This document shows positions 30,948 through 38,556 of a DNA stretch of 64,000 nt, piece by piece (position 1 is the stretch's first letter; each line of letters begins with the position of its first letter). The notes beneath the pieces are model-generated. The model searched no databases. It saw only the letters and a list, made by a program, of their open reading frames with translations, and was not told where the DNA came from. The position numbers were made by a program, and so were the translations under genes. The stretch covers positions 32,047 to 96,046 of the IMG/VR virus record IMGVR_UViG_3300035438_000341; one strand, 5' to 3'. The DNA comes from a virus.

Positions 30948-32816
30948 ATGAATCAATTTTGTGAAGCTATTCCATGTCCTGTTATACTAAATGCTACCTG
31001 CGTATTCTACGAAGGAGCTAATCTAGTATGTTCAGGAATCAATACTAATGACACTCTTGAGACCGTCATAGTTAAATTAAATACTAAATTATGTAATGTT
31101 AGTGGCACATCTGGAACCAGTGGGACTAGTGGGACTAGCGGTACATCAGGTAGTAGTGGTGCACAAGGAGATAAATATAGAACAACTAGCAATGATGAAC
31201 TTACATTAGGGCAAGGAGGACAATTAAATGTTGATACATTATTAGCATATACTCCTGGACAATCTATCATTATATCACATAATGCATATAACTATCAAGA
31301 GTGTATTGTTATTGATTATAATCCTTTAATAGGAATATTAAACTTTGAGTTTCCTTCACAAGTTTTTGGATCTGGAACATTTACCTATTGGGACATCAAT
31401 CTAAAAGGTGCTGCTGGTGGTGATGGTTCTTCAGGTAGCTCTGGTACATCTGGAACAACTGGTAGCAGTGGAACGTCAGGGACTAGTGGTTTAGCAGGAT
31501 CAGATGGTTGTCCTGGTACTAGCGGTACTAGTGGTACATCTGGTATTAATGGAACTTCAGGTACAAGAGGTACATCAGGTAGTAGTGGCACAAGTGGGAA
31601 CACTGGTTTAAATGGAAGTAGTGGAACATCTGGTACTTCTGGTACTTCTGGCACTACAGGTACTAGTGGAACGAGTGGAACATCAGGAACTAGTGGAACT
31701 AGTGGAAGTGGTGGTTCTTCTGGGACTAGTGGAACAACAGGTACTAGTGGTACATCAGGAACTTCTGCTACATCAGGTACATCAGGTACAACTGGAACAA
31801 GTGGATCTTCAGGTGTATCACCATCACAAACTCTTCAAGAAGTAACTGATTTAGGAGCTGAAACAACGCATCCTATAATTGCTAATTCATTTATAAAATC
31901 TGGAGGTACAGGAACTAATGTTTTATTAGATGATGGTGATATTATAGCGTTATCTTCTATAGAGAGCGTAACAACTTCTCCTATAACAGCAGATTTAGAG
32001 GTGGGGGGTATTGCAGATCAGCAAATAATTCCAATTGGCACAGACCTACAAGAATTTGCAACATTGCTATTAACTAAAACTTATTATCCAGTATTAACCG
32101 CTCCCACTTTTGCATTAAGTAATAATGCTGGAACAAGAGAGATTGGTAGTTCATCCGCTTTAACTTTAACATTTACTTACAACGATGGTGATGTACTAGG
32201 AAAAACAGTTGGAGGCATTTGGCAACCATCTACTTCACAAGGAGGAAGGTCTGGTGCTGCAATTAGTTATACCATTAATGGTACTACACAAACTGGTAAT
32301 ACGTTGTCAGTTTCTCCAATAATTACCGCAAGTGTAAATACATTTAGTGGAACAGTAACTTATGGAATAGGAATTCAACCATTAGATAGTAAAGGAATAA
32401 ATTATGATGCCCCATATCCAGCAGGAACATCCCCGACAAGATCAACTACTGTACAAGGAATATATCCATACTTTTGGTATAAGTCAGCTTCTCCTATAAC
32501 ATCGGCTGGAATGCAGGCAGCTATCGCGAATGGCACAGCAACTAAAGAAGTTTCATCATCAACAGGAACTATTACAATTGACTTTGATGCAGCAGGAGAA
32601 TACTTAGCATTTGCATACCCTAGCACATCAACAACAAAAACAGTTTGGTATGTGACAGCATTAAGTAACGGAACAATACCAGGAGGAGTATTCGGTGGAG
32701 CTACAACATTACCTTGTAATTCTTCCACAAGTTTATGGTCGAATGTTTCATATAAAATACACGTTACTGCGGGACTAATCACTGAATCACAACCAATGCA
32801 ACTTAGAAACTCTTAA
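30948..32816 (+). CDS. Collagen-like (GTSG-repeat) tail fibre or adhesin, 622 aa
   Basis: A Cys-containing N-terminus is followed by GTSG repeats at about residues 52-71 and 155-290. These are Gly-X-Y triplets (GTS, GSS, GTT) that can form a collagen-like triple helix. Between the two blocks lies a ~90-residue beta domain (DKYRTTSNDEL...FTYWDINLKGAAGGDG). It is clearly paralogous to the one in the protein at 46565. The C-terminal ~330 residues are beta-rich, with GTITIDFDAAGEYLAFAYP near the end. Phage collagen-like regions serve as trimeric fibres. The dense Ser/Thr array is a plausible acceptor for the neighbouring glycosyltransferases. It heads the fibre operon; the following gene starts 2 nt after its stop. 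Confidence 0.72.
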   Translation: MNQFCEAIPCPVILNATCVFYEGANLVCSGINTNDTLETVIVKLNTKLCNVSGTSGTSGTSGTSGTSGSSGAQGDKYRTTSNDELTLGQGGQLNVDTLLAYTPGQSIIISHNAYNYQECIVIDYNPLIGILNFEFPSQVFGSGTFTYWDINLKGAAGGDGSSGSSGTSGTTGSSGTSGTSGLAGSDGCPGTSGTSGTSGINGTSGTRGTSGSSGTSGNTGLNGSSGTSGTSGTSGTTGTSGTSGTSGTSGTSGSGGSSGTSGTTGTSGTSGTSATSGTSGTTGTSGSSGVSPSQTLQEVTDLGAETTHPIIANSFIKSGGTGTNVLLDDGDIIALSSIESVTTSPITADLEVGGIADQQIIPIGTDLQEFATLLLTKTYYPVLTAPTFALSNNAGTREIGSSSALTLTFTYNDGDVLGKTVGGIWQPSTSQGGRSGAAISYTINGTTQTGNTLSVSPIITASVNTFSGTVTYGIGIQPLDSKGINYDAPYPAGTSPTRSTTVQGIYPYFWYKSASPITSAGMQAAIANGTATKEVSSSTGTITIDFDAAGEYLAFAYPSTSTTKTVWYVTALSNGTIPGGVFGGATTLPCNSSTSLWSNVSYKIHVTAGLITESQPMQLRNS

Positions 32817-32818
32817 TT

Positions 32819-34717
32819 ATGGCAATAAATTTAACAGACAATATAAGAGTAGGACAACAATTACCTGTTGATAGCAGGTATTTTAATGGACTACTCCCAT
32901 GGGACTCTTTAGTAGCAGTAACCACAGGAATACCAACTGCATTAAGATTTCGTGGTCTCACCGTAAATATTTTAGGGGTTGAGTACTGGTGGGCAGATGG
33001 AATATTAGATGCGCAGTTAGTAATAAAAACAGTAGACGTTACTCTAAACCTTCAAGAGGTAACAGATGAAGGTTCTACAACAACTAATTCTATAACCGCA
33101 AACTCATTTATTAAACAAGGAGGTACTTCTTCTGAAATATTAGCAGCTGATGGAGATATAATAACTGCTGGAAATAATATTACAATTACAAATGGGGAAA
33201 TATCTTCTATTGGTGGTAGTGGAGGAGGAGGTTCAACTGTTAATTATTACTTAAACGGAGGCACAAGTCAAGGCACATTTGGAGGTACAACTTATTACGA
33301 GTTTAGTAAGACTGCAGTAATAGGCACAAGGGTAGACTTTAGTGTAAGTTCTGATGGATATATAGCTTCATTTATAACGGATGTTGCAGACCCATCATTA
33401 TTACTTATACCTATTGGAAATTGGATTATAGAGTTTTACTTTTCAGCTAATTCTGCTGGTGGCTCACCTTCATTCTATGTTGAATTGTATAAAGTAAGTG
33501 TAACCAATGTTTTTACTCTAATTTCAAGTAGTTCCGCTACTCCTGAAGGAATAACAAATGGTGACGTTATTGATGCTTATTTTACAACATTATCAGTTCC
33601 TGAAACAACATTAGATATAAATGATAGATTAGCTATAAGAGTTTTTGTGAATGCTTCAGGAAAAACAATAACACTACATACACAAGATGAAACTCTTTGT
33701 GAAGTACTAACAACTTTCACAACTGGATTAACTGCTTTAAATGGATTACAAGCACAAGTTCAAAATTTTGCAACAGGAACAACAGGAACAGATTTTGCTA
33801 TTAATTCAAGTGGAAGTGTACATACATTTAATTTACCAAGTGCAAGTGCAACCGCAAGAGGTGTAGTTACAACAGCAAGTCAAACATTTGCTGGAGGTAA
33901 GACATTTAGTTCTAATCCTAAAATACCTATAAATGTAGGTAATAGTGGTGCTGGAGCAATAGTAATAGATGATGGAACTGGACAAATAGAAGTGGCAAAT
34001 AATCTTATTTATCCAAACACAAATGAATTAACCTATGTAAAAGGAGTTACAAGTGGAATTCAAACACAATTAAATGCAAAATCACCATTAGCATCACCAA
34101 CCTTTACAGGAACAGTTGTTTTACCAAGTACAACTTCAATAGGAAATGTATCTTCAACAGAAATAGGTTATTTAGACGGGGTAACAAGCGGGATTCAAAC
34201 TTCGCTAGATGGTAAAGTGTCATTAGCAACTACTCAGACTATAACAGCAGCAAAGACATTCTCAAATAACATTACAGCAAGCGCTAATATCATAGGAACT
34301 AATACTCCAGATATAAGTAACGCGTCTTATAATATAATAATAAGAAACGCATCAACTGGTGTTTTTGAAAAATTAGGAGCAACTACTATTCAACCATTAA
34401 TATACAATATATTAATTACTTCAGCAGTAGGTATAACTACACAAACACTAGGGACGAATGGCGGATTAGACTATTCTCAAGATGGTAGAAATGTAATGAT
34501 TGATAATGGTTCAACAGCAATACAAGTCACAGCTACAAATGCTTCAAGTAGTTTTATTGCTAGTTATACCAAGCTAGGCACTGGAATTATAACATTTGCA
34601 TCAAGTCCAGCACCTATAGCTCCTTATGGTACTCAATTAAATGGCAACCCAGGTAGTACAGCTCTATTAACAAAAAACGGAACTACGGTTTATTTATTAG
34701 TGAATAATTTATTATGA
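32819..34717 (+). CDS. Tail fibre protein, 632 aa
   Basis: The protein has long beta-rich low-complexity stretches typical of phage fibres. ATARGVVTTASQTFAGGKTF (about 345-365) is a fibre motif found in many tail fibres. The TSGIQTQLNAKSPLASPTFTG and TSGIQTSLDGKVS segments (about 415-470) are the short repeats of fibre shafts. A segment near residue 78 (LNLQEVTDEGSTT...TANSFIK) matches one in the preceding collagen-like fibre (LQEVTDLGAETT...IANSFIK), so the two share a module. The start lies 2 nt after the upstream stop and its own stop overlaps the next start as ATGA. It probably takes part in host-cell binding. Confidence 0.7.
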   Translation: MAINLTDNIRVGQQLPVDSRYFNGLLPWDSLVAVTTGIPTALRFRGLTVNILGVEYWWADGILDAQLVIKTVDVTLNLQEVTDEGSTTTNSITANSFIKQGGTSSEILAADGDIITAGNNITITNGEISSIGGSGGGGSTVNYYLNGGTSQGTFGGTTYYEFSKTAVIGTRVDFSVSSDGYIASFITDVADPSLLLIPIGNWIIEFYFSANSAGGSPSFYVELYKVSVTNVFTLISSSSATPEGITNGDVIDAYFTTLSVPETTLDINDRLAIRVFVNASGKTITLHTQDETLCEVLTTFTTGLTALNGLQAQVQNFATGTTGTDFAINSSGSVHTFNLPSASATARGVVTTASQTFAGGKTFSSNPKIPINVGNSGAGAIVIDDGTGQIEVANNLIYPNTNELTYVKGVTSGIQTQLNAKSPLASPTFTGTVVLPSTTSIGNVSSTEIGYLDGVTSGIQTSLDGKVSLATTQTITAAKTFSNNITASANIIGTNTPDISNASYNIIIRNASTGVFEKLGATTIQPLIYNILITSAVGITTQTLGTNGGLDYSQDGRNVMIDNGSTAIQVTATNASSSFIASYTKLGTGIITFASSPAPIAPYGTQLNGNPGSTALLTKNGTTVYLLVNNLL

Positions 34718-37700
34718 TAACACCAGCAATACGTTATATATCAAGTTTCCAAGATGCTACTAATAGTAGTTCAATACCAGTGCCAACACCTGTTATGGTT
34801 GATGGTAGAATATGGGATCAAAAAAATCTAAATGTATCAACTTATAGGAGCGGTAGAGTTATTCCACAAGTTAAAACAGGGTGGAGTACACTAACAACTG
34901 GTGCTTGGCGTTATTATAATGATAATCCAGCAAGTGCAGCAGTATATGGAAGGCTTTATAATTGGTATGCAATGATGGGTATTTATGATGCTGCATCTTT
35001 AGCAGACCCATCTTTAAGAGATAATATAGCCCCTGTTGATTGGGAGGTTGCTACCTATGGCGAGTGGATAACATTAAGAAATATTCTTGGAAGAAGTACA
35101 GCTGCAATAGCTTTAAAAGAAAGCGGTCCTGCTCATTGGGGGCCTACTAATACAGGTACTAACTCAAGTTTTTTTACAGCATTACCTGGAGGATATAAAC
35201 TCTCTAGTAATAATACGGGTTTCAATAGATTGGGTTCGTATGGTTATTGGTGGCCAAAAGATGCTACTGGGTATTTTCGTTTGGACAATATTTCTAATGC
35301 ATTAGGTTATGTTAGTACAACCGCAAAAAAAGTCGGATTTTCAATAAGACTTATAAAGCCAACTACTGTAATACCAGGATTTACAACTACATATCCAACT
35401 CCATACCCAACATCACTTCTAGGCACTGGAGGCGATATACCAACTAGTTATTCTGGAACAATAACAGAAAGAGGTATAGTATATGGAACAACAATAAACC
35501 CTACGATAGCCAACACAAAGATTCAAAGCGGAACTGGAACTGGTTCGTATACTATTAATATAACAACACCCCCATTATCGGTTAATACAGAATATTTTAT
35601 TAGGGCTTATGCCATATCTAGTATTGATGGTCTTGTATACGCTCCTAATATTAGTGTTTTTACGCTTAACTCTACCCCTACTGTATTTACAAATAATACT
35701 AGTCAAATAACAACAAATTCAGCTCTAAGTGGAGGCTATGTAGAAGATGCTGGCGGGCTTACTCTAACGACTAAAGGTGTTTGTTGGAGTACAAGTCCAA
35801 ATCCAACAGTAGCCTTACCTACTAAAACCTCAATTACTGGTAGCGAGATAGGAGCGTTTGTTAGTGAAATAACTGGATTAGCTCTTAACACAAAATATTA
35901 TGTACGTGCTTATGCAACAAACACAGCTACTACTGGATATGGTCAGCAAGAAGAGTTTACAACATTAGCAACCCCTTCGCTTAATCTTATATTTAATCAA
36001 TATTACGCGCACCATGCATATTCATTAAGAAAATTAAGCGATACATATGATTATAGATGTGTGAGAGTTAGGAGAACAACGTCAACGCCAAGTGTAACCA
36101 CAACAACGGTTGATGTATTTTTTAATTCATACAGTGAAATAGGATTATACAGCGATATACTTTATGTGTCTGGAACAGTTACATTGGCAACAACATTAGG
36201 AGAATTTGCGGACGGGGTAGTTGATGGTTTTCCAGCACAAGATATTTACGTTGTTACCTGGTATGATCAAAGTGGTAATGGTAAAAATCCAACAAATGCA
36301 ACTGCAGGACAACAACCAAGATTAGTTAGGGTAGATTCGGGGGTTGCTACATTAGAAACTTCAGAAGGCAAAGCTTCAGTTAGATTTATATCCGCTAATA
36401 ATCAAAGGTTGAATTTAGTTGATACATCAATTTCTTATAATAATATATCAAATTTTGTATTATCAAATGCTATTGCTGCAACTAATGATGCATTTTTTGC
36501 ATTAAATGAGACTTTAACTACAAGATATTATATTGCTGGGAGAGGTATTTCATATGTAACTGCTGGAACATTTCTTTATTCAGCGGCAACTGGAGTTAAT
36601 AGATTGTATGAAACAATATCAGGAATATCTACCACAAGTGCTTATATAAATGGGATAATACAATCACCATCTTCTGTTACTTCATCAACAGTAACTAATG
36701 CATTTATTAAAATAGGTAGTGCTGGTGCTCCAGCAAACTTTACAGATGGATATATTTCAGAAGTAATATCATTTATAGGCACTCCAGATAGGTTAAATAT
36801 AGAGCAAAATATGATGGACTATTATGGAATCCAAAGACTTCCTTTAGTAACAACTGCTGACGTAAATTATATAGATCCTACAGGAACAGCTATTGGAGGA
36901 GGGAATCTAATTGATGAATTTGGTATTACACCAACTACAAAAGGAGTATGTTGGAATACATTTCAAAACCCCGCTATTGATTCTGGTGCAGTAACAAATG
37001 ATGGAACAGGTATTGGCGCTTTTACAAGTAATTTAAATTTTTTATCGGCTTACACACAATATTATGTTAGAGCGTATGCTTCAAACAGTCTTACAACTTC
37101 TTATGGCGAAGAAAAACAATTTATAACAGGTAACGCTCCTTATGTTTTTATCTTAGATGCATTCCCTTCTGCTCATCACGCTTATTCATTAAGAAAATTA
37201 AGAACTGCATATACAGGTTTTTGTTTAAGGGTTAGAAGAACAGCGGCAACTTCAACTGAAGTTAATGTAGGATTTGATACAAATGGAACAATTAGTTTTA
37301 GTAGTCCAATATCTTTTGCCTCAGGAACCGCAACGAACGCAGTTAATTTAGGAGAATTTGCACAAGGGACAGTAGATGGGCTAACTGCCCAATCAATTTT
37401 TGTTGTTACGTGGTATGACCAAAGTGGTAACGGTAAAAATCCATCACAGACAACCGCTGGATTTCAACCAAGATTGGTAAATGTAATATCAGGTGTTGCT
37501 ACATTAGAAACGTCTGGAGGGAAGGTAGCAGTTAGATTTATAAATACATCATCAACAAGATTATCAATAGCGGATGCTACTGCGAATATAAATAATATGT
37601 CTAGTTATTATGTAGGTCAATTTGTAACAACAGCAACAGACCAAGTCGCTTATACCATAGGTAGAGCAGCTGGTTCTCTTTTTTATTTTCCATATATAGC

Positions 37701-38016
37701 TACAAATACTAATGTTGGATATGGCGCACCGTCAAATTCTATTCAATTAGAGATAGGAAAAACAACAGCTAGAAGGTTATATGAAGTTTTATCACCATCT
37801 CCTTTAAATTCAGCAGTAGCTCAAGGGTGGACAAATGGCGTACCTAAGAACACTTATCCTTTAGCGTCTGGATTAAACACTATTATACAATTAGGAGGAC
37901 AAGGGGCAATAGCTTTTTTAGATGGATATATTCAAGAAGTAATAGGGTGGCAATCAAATACTTATAGAGGAGAAAAAGAAATGAATATTAACAATTATTG
38001 GCAAATTTATGTATAA
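34714..38016 (+). CDS. Modular adhesin: FISUMP domain, FN3-like repeats, two arabinofuranosidase/LamG-like modules
   Basis: Residues ~25-217 form a FISUMP domain (VMVDGRIWDQKNL, YGRLYNWYAM, APVDWEVATYGEW), a C-type-lectin-like fold common in Bacteroidota surface proteins. FN3-like repeats follow (about 220-415 and 708-800; RGIVYGTT, KGVCWST, YYVRAYA). Two copies of a ~270-residue module start at HHAYSLRKL (433 and 821) and contain TWYDQSGNGKNP (about 515 and 899). They resemble the catalytic-like domain of arabinofuranosidase B and LamG-type sugar-binding modules. It is likely a receptor-binding or glycan-binding protein at the fibre tip. CpG dinucleotides are visibly more frequent here than in the cargo block, which hints at recent acquisition. 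The start overlaps the upstream stop (ATGA). Confidence 0.72.
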   Translation: MITPAIRYISSFQDATNSSSIPVPTPVMVDGRIWDQKNLNVSTYRSGRVIPQVKTGWSTLTTGAWRYYNDNPASAAVYGRLYNWYAMMGIYDAASLADPSLRDNIAPVDWEVATYGEWITLRNILGRSTAAIALKESGPAHWGPTNTGTNSSFFTALPGGYKLSSNNTGFNRLGSYGYWWPKDATGYFRLDNISNALGYVSTTAKKVGFSIRLIKPTTVIPGFTTTYPTPYPTSLLGTGGDIPTSYSGTITERGIVYGTTINPTIANTKIQSGTGTGSYTINITTPPLSVNTEYFIRAYAISSIDGLVYAPNISVFTLNSTPTVFTNNTSQITTNSALSGGYVEDAGGLTLTTKGVCWSTSPNPTVALPTKTSITGSEIGAFVSEITGLALNTKYYVRAYATNTATTGYGQQEEFTTLATPSLNLIFNQYYAHHAYSLRKLSDTYDYRCVRVRRTTSTPSVTTTTVDVFFNSYSEIGLYSDILYVSGTVTLATTLGEFADGVVDGFPAQDIYVVTWYDQSGNGKNPTNATAGQQPRLVRVDSGVATLETSEGKASVRFISANNQRLNLVDTSISYNNISNFVLSNAIAATNDAFFALNETLTTRYYIAGRGISYVTAGTFLYSAATGVNRLYETISGISTTSAYINGIIQSPSSVTSSTVTNAFIKIGSAGAPANFTDGYISEVISFIGTPDRLNIEQNMMDYYGIQRLPLVTTADVNYIDPTGTAIGGGNLIDEFGITPTTKGVCWNTFQNPAIDSGAVTNDGTGIGAFTSNLNFLSAYTQYYVRAYASNSLTTSYGEEKQFITGNAPYVFILDAFPSAHHAYSLRKLRTAYTGFCLRVRRTAATSTEVNVGFDTNGTISFSSPISFASGTATNAVNLGEFAQGTVDGLTAQSIFVVTWYDQSGNGKNPSQTTAGFQPRLVNVISGVATLETSGGKVAVRFINTSSTRLSIADATANINNMSSYYVGQFVTTATDQVAYTIGRAAGSLFYFPYIATNTNVGYGAPSNSIQLEIGKTTARRLYEVLSPSPLNSAVAQGWTNGVPKNTYPLASGLNTIIQLGGQGAIAFLDGYIQEVIGWQSNTYRGEKEMNINNYWQIYV

Positions 38017-38185
38017 ATACAACACATTAGAAGAAGCGGAAGCATCATTAGAAATAGTAAATACTTATTTTGGATTACCTTGTGGCGAAACATTAAACTG
38101 GACAGATGTTCAAGTGGGTGATGGATATTGGTATTTACAAGCAGATAGACTAGAAGAGGTATTAGGACCTCCAACAGAGATATGA
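38009..38185 (+). CDS. Small hypothetical protein, 58 aa
   Basis: ATG at 38009 lies inside the end of the adhesin gene (8-nt overlap) and the stop overlaps the next ATG by four bases (ATGA). The acidic 58-residue protein (begins MYKYNTLEEAEASLE, with GDGYWYLQADRLEEVLG near the end) looks like a small folded domain. I do not recognise it. The tight coupling on both sides supports it as a real gene; it may be a fibre chaperone or adaptor. Confidence 0.6.
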   Translation: MYKYNTLEEAEASLEIVNTYFGLPCGETLNWTDVQVGDGYWYLQADRLEEVLGPPTEI

Positions 38186-38445
38186 ATAAATTTATAAAAC
38201 AAAGATGGTACTTACACCTAATAGGCGGAGCTATCGTAGTAACACCAATAATTTGGTTGTTGATTAAGTTTGACCCTTCCTTTGACATAGGTAAGACAGC
38301 ACAGGTATTTATAGCTGGGCTTTTTTCTTATTTCATTGGATTCATGTGGGAATTCTATTTTGCTAAATATCATGAGGCTCCATTTAGCTATGATGACATT
38401 TGGTTCACAGTGTTAGGTGCATTAATTGGAACGATATTATTATGA
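38182..38445 (+). CDS. Small membrane protein, 87 aa
   Basis: Three hydrophobic segments are visible (about 12-27, 40-57 and 70-87), with a positively charged N-terminus. It resembles small phage holins in size and layout, but the better lysis cassette lies at 41697-43334, so the role is open. It is coupled to both neighbours by ATGA overlaps, as part of the end of the fibre operon. Confidence 0.6.
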   Translation: MNKFIKQRWYLHLIGGAIVVTPIIWLLIKFDPSFDIGKTAQVFIAGLFSYFIGFMWEFYFAKYHEAPFSYDDIWFTVLGALIGTILL

Positions 38446-38531
38446 CAAATCAAGACAAAAACTGGATCTTATTTTGGGTAATTATAGTTGTAGCAATAGC
38501 TATAATAGTACACTTCAGCGATCACGTATAA
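38442..38531 (+). CDS. Single-span membrane microprotein, 29 aa
   Basis: A 29-residue frame with a hydrophilic start (MTNQDKN), one membrane span of about 17 residues (WILFWVIIVVAIAIIV) and a short polar tail. Its ATG overlaps the upstream stop (ATGA), and the operon terminator follows directly after its stop. Size, coupling and hydrophobicity suggest a real accessory membrane peptide. Confidence 0.5.
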   Translation: MTNQDKNWILFWVIIVVAIAIIVHFSDHV

Positions 38532-38556
38532 ACCCTCTATATGAGGGTTTTTATTT
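38530..38556 (+). terminator. Rho-independent terminator of the fibre operon
   Basis: An 8-bp perfect stem (AAACCCTC at 38530-38537 with GAGGGTTT at 38543-38550), a 5-nt loop, then TTATTT. It separates the + strand fibre genes from the convergent - strand glycosyltransferase, whose stop lies inside the hairpin. Confidence 0.8.

Noticed and set aside
31100-31815. Repeat DNA that could be taken for a CRISPR or satellite array
   Set aside because: The repeats are in-frame Gly-X-Y codons of a fibre gene with no spacers of fixed length.
31385-31845. Open frames in GTSG repeat DNA on both strands (VPLVPDVP and VLLVLLAL repeats)
   Set aside because: They mirror the Gly-Thr-Ser codon repeats of the real fibre gene and have no independent support.
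34714-38016. Diversity-generating retroelement with FISUMP as variable protein
   Set aside because: No reverse transcriptase and no template repeat were seen in the window.
38007-38288. 93-codon minus-strand frame
   Set aside because: Antisense to two coupled + strand genes (58 and 87 aa) that end before a clear terminator.
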